From Collinsella sp. (GTDB taxonomy: Bacteria; Actinomycetota; Coriobacteriia; Coriobacteriales; Coriobacteriaceae), in assembly GCA_019419505.1 (NCBI GenBank), contig DXZS01000010.1:1-64000 (forward strand): DNA of 64,000 nucleotides, in the 5' to 3' direction. Below the pieces are notes generated by a model. It was not told the origin of the DNA. It saw only the letters and a list, made by a program, of their open reading frames with translations, and did not search any database. Both the position numbers and the translations under genes were made by a program. Below, in pieces: positions 25,498 through 33,323 of the stretch (within the stretch, counting starts at the first letter, position 1; each line of letters starts with the position of its first letter).

Positions 25498-28053
25498 CTA
25501 GAACGTCTGCTCGTAGTCGCTGTGCTTTTTGGCCGAACGCACCAGGAACTCTTGATTGGTGTTGGTGCCCTTAAGACCCTTGATAAACGATGCGGCTGCG
25601 CGCTCGGTGTTGTTCATGCCGGCAAGAATGCGACGCAGACCAAAGACAAACGGACGCATCTGCTCGTCGACCAACAGGTCCTCATTACGCGTACCGGAGG
25701 CAACGGGGTCGATAGCCGGGAAGATGCGACGGTCGGCCAGGTCGCGGTCGAGCTTAAGCTCCATGTTGCCGGTGCCCTTGAACTCCTCAAAGATGACCTC
25801 GTCCATCTTGGAACCGGTGTCGATGAGGGCAGAGGCCAGGATGGTGAGCGAGCCACCATTCTCGATATTACGGGCTGCGCCCAGGAAGCGCTTGGGCGGA
25901 TACAGGGCCGCCGAATCGACGCCGCCCGAAAGGATGCGGCCCGAGGCGGGCGCCGCCAAGTTGTAGGCGCGGGCAAGACGCGTGATGGAGTCGAGCACCA
26001 CCACGACGTCGCCACCCAGCTCCACGATGCGCTTGGCGCGCTCGATGACGAGCTCTGCCACACGAGTGTGGTTGTCGGCGGGCATATCGAAGGTCGACGC
26101 CACAACCTCGCCCTTGATGGAACGCTGCATATCGGTGACCTCTTCGGGGCGCTCGTCGACGAGCAGGCAGATGAGGTGTACCTCGGGGTTGTTAATCGAG
26201 ATAGACTGGCAGATCTTCTTGAGGATCGTGGTCTTGCCGGCCTTAGGCGGGGACACGATCAGGCCACGCTGACCCTTGCCGATCGGCGACACGATGTCGA
26301 TGGCGCGACCGGTAATGGAGTCCTTGCCGTGCTCCATGCGCAGCGGCTCGTTGGGATAGACCGGGGTGAGGTCACCAAACTTGGGGCGATTGCGAATCTG
26401 CTCGGGATCCAGACCGTTGACGGTCGTGATTTTGGCGAGGCCGGCGCGCTTGTCGCCGCCGCGCGAAGGGCGCAGCGAGCCCTCGATGACGTCGCCCGTG
26501 CGCAGGCGCGCGGAGCGGATGAGGTAGGCGGGCACGAAGGCGTCGTCGTTGGACTTCATGTAGCCATGGGCGTGGATGATGCCGGAGCTGTCCGGGCGAA
26601 TCTGCAGAATGCCCTTGATGTCGCGGAAGCCCTCGGCCTTCGCGGCGGTGACGTAGATCTCCTCGACGAGCTCGGCTTTCTTCTTGCCGGTCGTCTCGAT
26701 CTCGAACCCCTTGGCCTTCTCGCGCAGTTCGGCGACCTTCATGGCAGCGAGCTCCTCGCGCGAAAGCGTGGGCTCGGTGGGGGCGGCGTTGCGCTCCTTG
26801 TTGCGCTGTTTGCGATCGCGCTGGCGGTTGCGACGGTCGTTGTTGCGCTCGTCCTTGCGCTCGTTGCGCTCCTCGTTGCGCTTGTGCTGGCGACGGTTGG
26901 GGCGAGCGCCGTCTTCGGCCTCGGCGGGCGCGGCGCCATCGGTTGCGGCGGCGTCGGCATTGGCCGCAGCGGCGTCATTGGCCTCGGCGCCGGAATCGAC
27001 CTGCGCTTCGACATCAGCCCGCTGCTCGGACGCCTTGGCCTTAGCGGACTTCTTACGACCACGCTTGGGCTTTTCGGACGCAGGCTGTTCGACGTCCTGG
27101 GGCTCGGCGGCATCAATCGATGCATCGGCGGTCGTCTCGGCGGAATCCTCGGACGCACCCTTCTTGGCAGCCTTGGCCTTGGACGTGCGCTTAGCAGCAG
27201 TACGATGGCTGCGACCAGGGCGGACGTCGGCGGGCTCGACATCAGCAGAAACGGCCTCGGAAGTCGTAGCATCCTGGACGGGCGCGTCGGCAGCGGTTGC
27301 AGGCTCGGCGGTCGCCGCAGCATCCCGAGCGGCGGCGGCTGCGGCTGCGGCCTTCTCGGCCTCGACGAAAGCCTTGGGCTTGCGACCGCGACGGTGCGGG
27401 CGCAAAGCCGGATCGACAACGGGAACTTCGCTGGCCTCGGCAGGCGCAGCGGGCTCGACAGGCGATGTGCCCTCCCCTGCCGCGGAACGGACCGAAGCCT
27501 CAGCGAGCTTGGGGGTTACCTGATCGGCAACCTGCTCGGCCTTAGCAGCCGTGCGACGGCGTGTGCGCGGTACCGGCTTCTCGGTTGGCTGGTCGGCGAC
27601 AGGGGTCTCGGTGGCGGCAGGCGTCTCGGGCACAGACGGAGCTGCAAGCTCGGTCAGAGCCGCGGCCTCGCGCTCGGCAGCACGACGGCGGGCGCGCACC
27701 ACCTGAGCCTCGCTAATCTGCGCCAACGCACGTGCCTGCGCGACCTCATCGGAAATCGGCGCCGAGGAGTCAGCTGCAACGGTGCGCTTGGCGCGCGTCG
27801 TGCGCGCGGTACGGCGCTTGGGCTTGGTGACCTCCTCGCCGTCAGCGGCAGGCTTGGCCGCGCGGCGCGTGCGCTTGGGCTTTGCCGGAGCAGCCTCCTC
27901 ACCAGTTGCAGGCACGGCCTTCTCAGCCGTTGCAGCCTTAGGCGTCTCAGGAGCCGAGGTTTGCGCGGGCGCCGCGACCTGGTCCGACGCAACCGGTGCA
28001 GCGGGAGCGGCCTGCGTCGTCGTTATTTCGTTTTCTTGCTGTTGATCAGACAC
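25498..28053 (-). CDS. rho: Transcription termination factor Rho with long disordered N-terminus
   Basis: 851 residues, about twice the E. coli length. Residues from about 430 on are classic Rho: the SAP-like Rho_N (REELAAMKVAELREKAKG), the RNA-binding cold-shock-like domain, Walker A SPPKAGKTT, VVVLDSITRLARAYN and the C-terminal RNA/ATP domain ending FLVRSAKKHSDYEQTF. The first 430 residues are Ala/Lys/Glu/Arg/Thr-rich, with basic RRAAKPA-type and RNDRRNRQRDRKQRN-type clusters. Such extensions are typical of actinobacterial Rho and may bind RNA or drive condensation. GTG start with GAAAG site. Confidence 0.96.
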   Translation of the reverse strand: MSDQQQENEITTTQAAPAAPVASDQVAAPAQTSAPETPKAATAEKAVPATGEEAAPAKPKRTRRAAKPAADGEEVTKPKRRTARTTRAKRTVAADSSAPISDEVAQARALAQISEAQVVRARRRAAEREAAALTELAAPSVPETPAATETPVADQPTEKPVPRTRRRTAAKAEQVADQVTPKLAEASVRSAAGEGTSPVEPAAPAEASEVPVVDPALRPHRRGRKPKAFVEAEKAAAAAAAARDAAATAEPATAADAPVQDATTSEAVSADVEPADVRPGRSHRTAAKRTSKAKAAKKGASEDSAETTADASIDAAEPQDVEQPASEKPKRGRKKSAKAKASEQRADVEAQVDSGAEANDAAAANADAAATDGAAPAEAEDGARPNRRQHKRNEERNERKDERNNDRRNRQRDRKQRNKERNAAPTEPTLSREELAAMKVAELREKAKGFEIETTGKKKAELVEEIYVTAAKAEGFRDIKGILQIRPDSSGIIHAHGYMKSNDDAFVPAYLIRSARLRTGDVIEGSLRPSRGGDKRAGLAKITTVNGLDPEQIRNRPKFGDLTPVYPNEPLRMEHGKDSITGRAIDIVSPIGKGQRGLIVSPPKAGKTTILKKICQSISINNPEVHLICLLVDERPEEVTDMQRSIKGEVVASTFDMPADNHTRVAELVIERAKRIVELGGDVVVVLDSITRLARAYNLAAPASGRILSGGVDSAALYPPKRFLGAARNIENGGSLTILASALIDTGSKMDEVIFEEFKGTGNMELKLDRDLADRRIFPAIDPVASGTRNEDLLVDEQMRPFVFGLRRILAGMNNTERAAASFIKGLKGTNTNQEFLVRSAKKHSDYEQTF

Positions 28054-28226
28054 AGTGTTTGCTCAACTTTCTTTTCAAGCCCTGTGATCACATGCTCCCT
28101 GCATAAACCTTCAGGGCGGCTAAACAGTCTAGCTCCGTCAAATACCGACGGACATCATTGATCTGTATCGAGATATTTGCGTCATATACGCAGCGTTAGT
28201 GTAACACAACCGCCGTCACCTGCAAC
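28054..28226 (-). promoter_or_regulatory. rho 5' leader
   Basis: About 150 bases upstream of rho on the minus strand carry two small hairpins, CCGTC-GGTATTT-GACGG and CCCTG-AAGGTTTATG-CAGGG. Rho commonly controls its own leader, so attenuation is possible here; this is inference only. Confidence 0.3.
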
Positions 28227-28276
28227 TTAGTCATTGGGGACGTTCTTAAACGACTATTCAAAAGGGACACTCTTTG
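28227..28276. repeat. REP-like repeat, TAGTCATTGG family
   Basis: TAGTCATTGGGGACGTTCTT then AAACGAC, ATTCAA and GGGACACTC. The same order occurs at 48825-48873 (TAGTCATTGGAGACGTTCTT...ATTCAAGGAGTGTCC). It shares the GGGGACGTTC core with the GTGCCGGCA hairpins. Confidence 0.65.
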
Positions 28277-28309
28277 GTTTACCGCCCACAAATCTGACTG
28301 CCTCCGCCA

Positions 28310-28459
28310 AAACTATGGCGGTTTACTACGATGAATCGCTCAACCGCGACCACTCCGAAACTTGTTGAACTAAAACCGCAGGTAGATGCCTTGCACTTTT
28401 TAGCGAAAAGCCGGCGTGGTTGGCATTTCTCAATTCATCGTAGTAAACCGGCATAGTTT
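28310..28459. repeat. Long-inverted-repeat element, copy C (150 bp)
   Basis: The left arm 28310-28336 (AAACTATGGCGG, then TTTACTACGATGAAT) and the right arm 28433-28459 pair over 27 bp with a single mismatch. The 96-base interior includes TAAAACCGCAGGT, the reverse complement of a core found in two other elements at 52354 and 55445, whose arms are unrelated. There is no open frame inside, so it is non-autonomous DNA or a structured RNA. Confidence 0.7.
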
Positions 28460-28504
28460 CGTATTTCCAGCAGCCCCAAATTCGTCAATACGCCGGCGTT
28501 TATG

Positions 28505-28539
28505 CAAAAAGCCCGACCTCCGCATGGAGATCGGGCTTA
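28505..28539 (-). terminator. Intrinsic terminator of argS
   Basis: On the minus strand AAGCCCGATCTCC, loop ATGC, GGAGGTCGGGCTT then TTTGC; 46 bases past the argS stop. Confidence 0.88.
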
Positions 28540-28584
28540 TAGGGCTCAGCAAAGCCGAACCTACACGGTCAAATGACCCGCAGA

Positions 28585-30438
28585 TTACATCTGCTCGGGA
28601 GCGGAGACACCAACAAGGGTGAGCACCAGGGCGAGCGTCACGCGGACGGCATCGCAAGCGGCCAGACGGGCACGCGAAAGCTCGGGGTCGACGGGACGGC
28701 CCTCGCTCGGCAGAACCTGGCAGGCAGCGTAGAAGCTGTGGAAGTCGCCGGCGAGTTCCTCAGCAAAGTGCGTCAGACGGAACGGGGCGCGGTCGCGAGC
28801 GCAGCTGGCGATGAGGTCGGTAAGCTCGTTGAGCTTGCGCGAAAGGGCGAGCTCGGTCGGGTCGGTCAGCAGCGAGTAATCGACGTTCTCACCGATGGCC
28901 TTGGCGGCGACGGCCTTCATGCCCATCTCGTCAGCCTGCTCGGGCGTAACGTCAGCGGCACGGCGCAGGATGGAGCACACACGGGCGTGAGCGTACTGCA
29001 CGTAGTACACCGGGTTGGAGTTGTCGCGCTTCTTAACGGCCTCGATGTCGAAGTCGACCATCTGGTTGGAGCTCTTGGAGATGAGCGTGTAGCGAGCGGC
29101 ATCGGAACCGACCTCGTCGACGAGCTCCTGCAGGGTCACCATGGTGCCCTTGCGCTTGGACATACGGACGGGCTTGCCGTTGCGCAGCAGGTTGACGAGC
29201 TGGCCCAGCAGAACCTCAAACTTTCCGGGATAGCCAAGAGCGTCGCAGACGCAGCGGACGCGCTCGATGTAGCCGTGGTGGTCGGCGCCCCAGATGTCGA
29301 TGACGTGGTCGACGCGCTGGAACTTATCCCAGTGATAGGCAACGTCGGAGGCGAAGTAGGTGTACTCGCCGTCGGACTTGATCAGGACGCGGTCCTTGTC
29401 ATCGCCCAGGTCGGTGGAGCGGAACCACAGGGCGCCGTCCTTGGTGTAGAGGTAGCCCATCTTGTCGAGCTTCTCAAAAGCGCGGTCGACGGCAGAGGTG
29501 CCGGCGGTCTCACCCTCGGTGTCCTTCACGTACAGCGAACGCTCGGAGTACCAACGATCGAAGTCGCAATTGACGGCGTGGCAGAGGTCGCGCATGTTGT
29601 CGACCATCTTTACGTAGCCGCGCTCGCGGAAGCTCTCCATACGCTCCTGCGGGTCGGCGTCGACCCACTTATCGCCGTCGGTGCGCCAGAACTCGGCAGC
29701 CTCGTCGATGATGTAGTCGCCGCCGTAGGAGTCCTTGCCCAGAGTCTCGGCAAAGTTGTCCTGATACGGATGGGTCTCGGGGTGCTCGTCGTTCTCGTCG
29801 GCAACAAAGGCGTCGCGGTCGGCGATCAGCAGCTTGTGAGCCTCGTCGATATCCACGCCCTGCTTGGCGATGATGTCGGCAAGCTGCATATAGCGCGTGC
29901 TGATGGAGTTGCCGAAGGTGTTCATCTGAGAGCCGTGGTCGTTGATGTAGAACTCACGCTGGATGTCGTAACCGGCGTGGTCCATAACACGGCAGAGCGA
30001 GTCGCCCAGCGCGGCCCAGCGGCCGTGGCCGATGTGCATGGGGCCGACGGGGTTAGCGGAAACGAACTCGACCTGGGTCTTCAGGCCACCACCGACGTTA
30101 GACTTAGCGAAGTCCATACCCTTCTCGCGAGCCTCGCCAAAGATGGCATTCTTGACGGCAACGGAGAGGTAGAAGTTGATGAAGCCGGGGCCTGCGATCT
30201 CGACCTTCTCGATCGCGGGGTCCTCGGGCATATGGGCAACGATGGCCTCGGCGATCTTGCGCGGGGCGCAGTGGGCCAGCTTGGCGGACTTCAGGGCCAT
30301 GGTAGAGGTCCACTCGCCATGAGAAGTGTCAGCCGGTCGCTCGATGGCGCAATCGTCAAGTTCAAATGCGGAAAGGTCGCCGGCCTCCTGGGCCGCAGCA
30401 AGCGCAGCGCGTACCAGCTCTTCAATCTTCTCGGGCAT
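28585..30438 (-). CDS. argS: Arginyl-tRNA synthetase
   Basis: The 617-residue class I synthetase has the HIGH signature in ANPVGPMHIGHGRWAALGDS (about residue 125) and the KMSKS-like loop VRMSKRKGT. The N-terminal Add1-like domain (MPEKIEELVRAAL...) and the C-terminal DALR anticodon domain with CDAVRVTLALVLTLVGVSAPEQM are both complete. It attaches arginine to tRNA-Arg in the cytosol. The ATG at 30438 follows AAGGAGGATCT; longer frames upstream are not supported. It is divergent from carD. Confidence 0.97.
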   Translation of the reverse strand: MPEKIEELVRAALAAAQEAGDLSAFELDDCAIERPADTSHGEWTSTMALKSAKLAHCAPRKIAEAIVAHMPEDPAIEKVEIAGPGFINFYLSVAVKNAIFGEAREKGMDFAKSNVGGGLKTQVEFVSANPVGPMHIGHGRWAALGDSLCRVMDHAGYDIQREFYINDHGSQMNTFGNSISTRYMQLADIIAKQGVDIDEAHKLLIADRDAFVADENDEHPETHPYQDNFAETLGKDSYGGDYIIDEAAEFWRTDGDKWVDADPQERMESFRERGYVKMVDNMRDLCHAVNCDFDRWYSERSLYVKDTEGETAGTSAVDRAFEKLDKMGYLYTKDGALWFRSTDLGDDKDRVLIKSDGEYTYFASDVAYHWDKFQRVDHVIDIWGADHHGYIERVRCVCDALGYPGKFEVLLGQLVNLLRNGKPVRMSKRKGTMVTLQELVDEVGSDAARYTLISKSSNQMVDFDIEAVKKRDNSNPVYYVQYAHARVCSILRRAADVTPEQADEMGMKAVAAKAIGENVDYSLLTDPTELALSRKLNELTDLIASCARDRAPFRLTHFAEELAGDFHSFYAACQVLPSEGRPVDPELSRARLAACDAVRVTLALVLTLVGVSAPEQM

Positions 30439-30780
30439 AGATCCTCCTTGTGTTAAAGCCCCCGAGCTCTTGGTCACTCGTGGGGCAAAAGCCAGAGTTT
30501 GTAGCACTCTATCACAAGCGACGGGCACTGTCGCAGGGTAAAGCCAATCGATATTGCATATGCACAAAATTGACTACAGCTTGTATGGAGTCACTCAAAG
30601 ATGCCAGTCTGCCTGCAGATTATGCACGCGTTGAAAATGCATAAAGGTGTGAATGAGCTGCGTCTTTTATCGAATACTCTTACCTATCGGAGTTGTGTGC
30701 TTTTCCTGCATAAAGTGATGGTTTGCGCACGTCAGCGTGGTATTCTTAACATACGTAAATTCGTATAAGTTGGAGGTAGC
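30439..30780. promoter_or_regulatory. Divergent argS/carD control region with TTATGCA motifs
   Basis: Four TATGCA/TGCATA-type sites occur in about 170 bases: TTGCATATGCA near 30553, TTATGCA at 30618, TGCATAA at 30636 and TGCATAA at 30708. The middle two form TTATGCA-N11-TGCATAA. They resemble ARG-box half-sites in style and stand upstream of argS, but no ArgR gene is in view. TTGCGC (30723) and TTAACA (30746) are a weak carD promoter candidate. Confidence 0.4.
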
Positions 30781-31266
30781 ATGTTCTCAATCGGTCAACA
30801 CGTCATTCATCCGGGTCAGGGAGTCTGCACCGTCGTCGGCTTTAGGGACGACACGCCGCAGCCCATGTTGTTGCTCGAGACCAAGCAGGGACATGCGCAG
30901 ACGATCCTCATGTACCCCGTGGCGCAGGCCGACCGTCTGCATGCCGCCATCTCGCAGCAAGATGCCGAGCACCTGCTGAGCCACTATGACGAGCTGGAGT
31001 GCGACACCTTTACCGAGCGCAACAGCTCACTTGAGGAGACGCACTTTAAGCAGCAGCTCAAGCTGGGCGCGCCTGAGACGGTCCGCGTGGCAAAGACCAT
31101 GATGCACCGCATTCGCCAGGCCGAAGAAGCTGATAAAAAGCCCAGCTCCTACTACATGCGCGTACTCAAGGAGGCCAAGCGCCGCTCCATCGAGGAGTTT
31201 GCCGTGGCCTTGGGCGTCACCGAGGAGGACGCCGAAGCCCGCCTAGCCCAAGCCGCCCTCAACTAA
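30781..31266 (+). CDS. carD: CarD/CdnL-type RNA polymerase-binding regulator
   Basis: The 161-residue protein has an N-terminal Tudor-like RNA polymerase interaction domain (MFSIGQHVIHPGQGVCTVVGF, the CarD_TRCF start) and a C-terminal all-helical DNA-binding half with YYMRVLKEAKRRSIEEFAVALGV. CarD proteins stabilise open promoter complexes, above all at rRNA promoters, and are essential in many actinobacteria. GGAGGT precedes the ATG by a good distance. Its stop TAA is the first part of a REP-like hairpin. Confidence 0.92.
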   Translation: MFSIGQHVIHPGQGVCTVVGFRDDTPQPMLLLETKQGHAQTILMYPVAQADRLHAAISQQDAEHLLSHYDELECDTFTERNSSLEETHFKQQLKLGAPETVRVAKTMMHRIRQAEEADKKPSSYYMRVLKEAKRRSIEEFAVALGVTEEDAEARLAQAALN

Positions 31267-31301
31267 CCTGCCAAAAAGGGACAGGTTTATTTTGGCAGGT
31301 T
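31265..31301 (+). repeat. REP-like hairpin, AACCTGCCAAAA family, copy 1 (after carD)
   Basis: AACCTGCCAAAA (31265-31276) and TTTTGGCAGGTT (31290-31301) are a perfect 12-bp inverted repeat with loop AGGGACAGGTTTA. The arm begins inside the carD stop codon. TTTATCTG follows, then a separate intrinsic terminator. Confidence 0.85.
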
Positions 31302-31334
31302 TTATCTGGCCAAACATCAACAAACAATCAGTAA

Positions 31335-31378
31335 ATGGTCGGGTGCTCCGTTTTGTTTAAGAGCGCCCGACCATTTTT
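31335..31378 (+). terminator. Intrinsic terminator downstream of carD
   Basis: ATGGTCGGGTGCTC and GAGCGCCCGACCAT pair with an intervening A/T-rich loop, then TTTTT. Confidence 0.88.
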
Positions 31379-31622
31379 CTATCGCCGTAAAAATGCGTGA
31401 AGCCCATTTGCGATGACATCACGCGAGGGCCGTCCAGATCGACGTAGCCAACGCCCGCATCCACAACAAGCGCGCCCGTCTTACTCAATTACCATTAAAA
31501 AGCATCAATTTGAAAACGCAATTATATTTCGGCAGGTAGCAGCTATAGTCGGTGAACTGAATCTCGACAACCGAAACCCCCGAATGAGGTATCTTCAGCC
31601 CATCCAAGCTAAAGGAGGGGCC

Positions 31623-32381
31623 ATGCCGAGAAAACCTCGTTCAAAGTCACCAACCGGTTATTTCCACATCACGTTGCGTGGAAACGGAGGGCAATTGCTG
31701 TTTGACGATGCCGAGGACCGAATCGCCATGCTTCAGATCCTCGATGCGATCCTCCCCAAACACAATATCGAGCTAATCGCTTGGTGCCTTATGGGAAACC
31801 ACATTCATCTGCTCATCGACGATCCGGACGACCGCAAGAGCGACGCGATGCATGCGATAGCCGTATCGTATGCGGGCAGGTACAATGCGCGGACGGGGCA
31901 TATCGGCCACGTGTTTCAGGAGCGGTTTTGGGATTCGCCCATTAAGTCAGAAGTATATTTACTCGAGGCAATTCGATACATTCATTTGAATCCACAAAAA
32001 GCGGGACTGGCAGCATACGACGAATATCCCTGGAGCAGCCATCGCGAGTATCTCATGAGTGCCAGGTCACGGCCGCATGTTACCGGCAGCGTTGTCGGTG
32101 TTATATTCCCAACACCTCGCTCATACCTTCGGCTCATGGAAAGTACGCCGTCGCTTCCCTATCGCCCCAGCGCAACAGCCAAGGTTCGCGAGGAAGATCT
32201 ATGCGAATTTGGCACGGCAATCGTGCAGAGTGTCGCAGGATGTGCTCCGACGGTACTTAAATCCGCCTCCAAGCCACTTCGCAATGAGGCGATTCTCGCG
32301 CTTCGAAAACAAGGGCTAACGATTAAGCAGGTTCAGCTGCTGACCGGACTGGGAACATGGATTATCAAGAACGCGTCGTAG
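31623..32381 (+). CDS. REP-associated tyrosine transposase (RAYT), copy 2
   Basis: The 252-residue Y1_Tnp/HUH protein has GYFHITLRGNGGQLLF, metal ligands H60 and H62 in GNHIHLL, candidate nucleophile Y83 and ARTGHIGHVFQERFWDSPI, then YLLEAIRYIHLNPQKAG. The C-terminal region (LRKQGLTIKQVQLLTGLGTWIIKNAS) is helix-turn-helix-like. Compared with the copy at 15389 the core is related but clearly diverged. The ATG at 31623 follows AAAGGAGGGG. It is flanked on both sides, within 330 and 140 bases, by AACCTGCC hairpins, the genomic arrangement expected for a RAYT and its REP targets. Confidence 0.87.
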   Translation: MPRKPRSKSPTGYFHITLRGNGGQLLFDDAEDRIAMLQILDAILPKHNIELIAWCLMGNHIHLLIDDPDDRKSDAMHAIAVSYAGRYNARTGHIGHVFQERFWDSPIKSEVYLLEAIRYIHLNPQKAGLAAYDEYPWSSHREYLMSARSRPHVTGSVVGVIFPTPRSYLRLMESTPSLPYRPSATAKVREEDLCEFGTAIVQSVAGCAPTVLKSASKPLRNEAILALRKQGLTIKQVQLLTGLGTWIIKNAS

Positions 32382-32473
32382 CGTCGCGTTTGCCGAGTTA
32401 CGGATACGGCGAAGCGCAGCTGTCTGCCGCGAGGCGCCGCCATTCGCCAGCTTCACCATGTCAAACAGAAAAC

Positions 32474-32509
32474 GCTTCCGCTGAATAACGTCCAACGGAA
32501 GCGTTTTCC
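32474..32509 (-). terminator. Intrinsic terminator downstream of the HD-domain gene
   Basis: AAAACGCTTCCG and CGGAAGCGTTTT form a perfect 12-bp stem in line with the minus-strand HD gene, just beyond its REP-like hairpin. Confidence 0.75.
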
Positions 32510-32516
32510 CAGATAA

Positions 32517-32553
32517 AACCTACCAAAATAAACCTGTCCCTTTTTGGCAGGTT
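32517..32553 (-). repeat. REP-like hairpin, AACCTGCCAAAA family, copy 2 (after HD gene)
   Basis: Minus strand reads AACCTGCCAAAA, AGGGACAGGTTTA, TTTTGGTAGGTT, then TTATCTG. It starts inside the stop codon of the HD gene and is followed by an independent terminator stem. Confidence 0.85.
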
Positions 32554-33151
32554 AGGCCTGGAAGGTGTCGCGGTCGGGCGCGAAGGACTGCATGGCCGCG
32601 ATGGTGCGGTCAAAGAGCTCGGGGAGTTCCCAGCCCAGCATCTCGGCGCCCTGCGAAATCACGTCGCGCGAGCAGCCGGCGGCAAAGCGCTTGTCCTTGA
32701 ACTTCTTCTTGAGCGACTTGGTCGTAAAGTCCATGACGCTCTTGCTCGGGCGCATGATGACGGCAGCTCCGATCAGGCCGGTAAGCTCGTCGCAGGCAAA
32801 CAGGATCTTTTCCATCTGTAGCTCGGGCTTGGGCAGCGAGGTGTTGAAATCGGACGTGTGCGACTGAATGGCACGGATGAGCTCGGGCGAGGCACCTTCA
32901 CCCTTAAGAATCTCGGCAGCATAGATGGTGTGGTTCATGGGGTCGTCCTCATGCTCCTCCCAATCCAAGTCGTGCAGCAGGCCGACGATGCCCCAAAACT
33001 CCTCGTTCTCGGGGTCGAACTCGCGCGCAAAGTAGCGCATGGTGCCCTCGACCGTCTCGCCATGGGTGATGTGGAACGGGTCTTTGTTGTGCTCGTTAAG
33101 CAGTTCAAACGCGCGGTCGCGGGTGATTCCGGCGGAAAGCGTCTGGGACAT
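32552..33151 (-). CDS. HD-domain phosphohydrolase-like protein
   Basis: The 199-residue protein has the HD-family metal pattern: H in NKDPFHITHGETVEG, HD in GLLHDLDWEEHEDDPMNH, then further His in AIQSHTSDF. These fit the predicted HDIG-type hydrolases found widely in Clostridia and Coriobacteria, whose substrates are unknown (nucleotides or signalling phosphates are typical). No membrane segment. The ATG at 33151 follows GGAGGTATT. Single gene with its own terminator. Confidence 0.8.
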   Translation of the reverse strand: MSQTLSAGITRDRAFELLNEHNKDPFHITHGETVEGTMRYFAREFDPENEEFWGIVGLLHDLDWEEHEDDPMNHTIYAAEILKGEGASPELIRAIQSHTSDFNTSLPKPELQMEKILFACDELTGLIGAAVIMRPSKSVMDFTTKSLKKKFKDKRFAAGCSRDVISQGAEMLGWELPELFDRTIAAMQSFAPDRDTFQA

Positions 33152-33248
33152 GGCAATACCTCCAGGTGAGTCGATGTTAGGACACGGTGTCACTATCGTA
33201 TATCGCCGCGACTCAAGCCGAAAGGCAAAAAAGTTATGCGGAGAAAAA

Positions 33249-33276
33249 AGCCGGGCGAACGTGTCGCCCGGCAAAA
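33249..33276 (-). terminator. Intrinsic terminator downstream of proA
   Basis: GCCGGGCG and CGCCCGGC with loop around ACACGTT, then TTTTTTC on the minus strand; follows the proA REP-like hairpin. Confidence 0.85.
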
Positions 33277-33286
33277 CCGCAGATAA

Positions 33287-33323
33287 AACCTGCCAAAATA
33301 AACCTGTCCCTTTTTGGTAGGTT
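33287..33323 (-). repeat. REP-like hairpin, AACCTGCCAAAA family, copy 3 (after proA)
   Basis: Minus strand reads AACCTACCAAAA, AGGGACAGGTTTA, TTTTGGCAGGTT, TTATCTG. It begins at the proA stop codon. One arm position differs from copy 1 (A-C for G-C). Confidence 0.85.

Noticed and set aside
25486..28161. An 891-codon open frame on the plus strand opposite rho
   Set aside because: It is the antisense of the Ala/Lys/Glu-rich Rho coding region; GC-rich codon bias keeps the opposite frame open. No ribosome site, and composition is nonsensical (Gly/Arg/Leu-rich).
31265..31301. Calling the AACCTGCC hairpins ordinary terminators
   Set aside because: Each is followed by a distinct, stronger terminator with a T-run, and the loop sequence is conserved, which ordinary terminators do not need.
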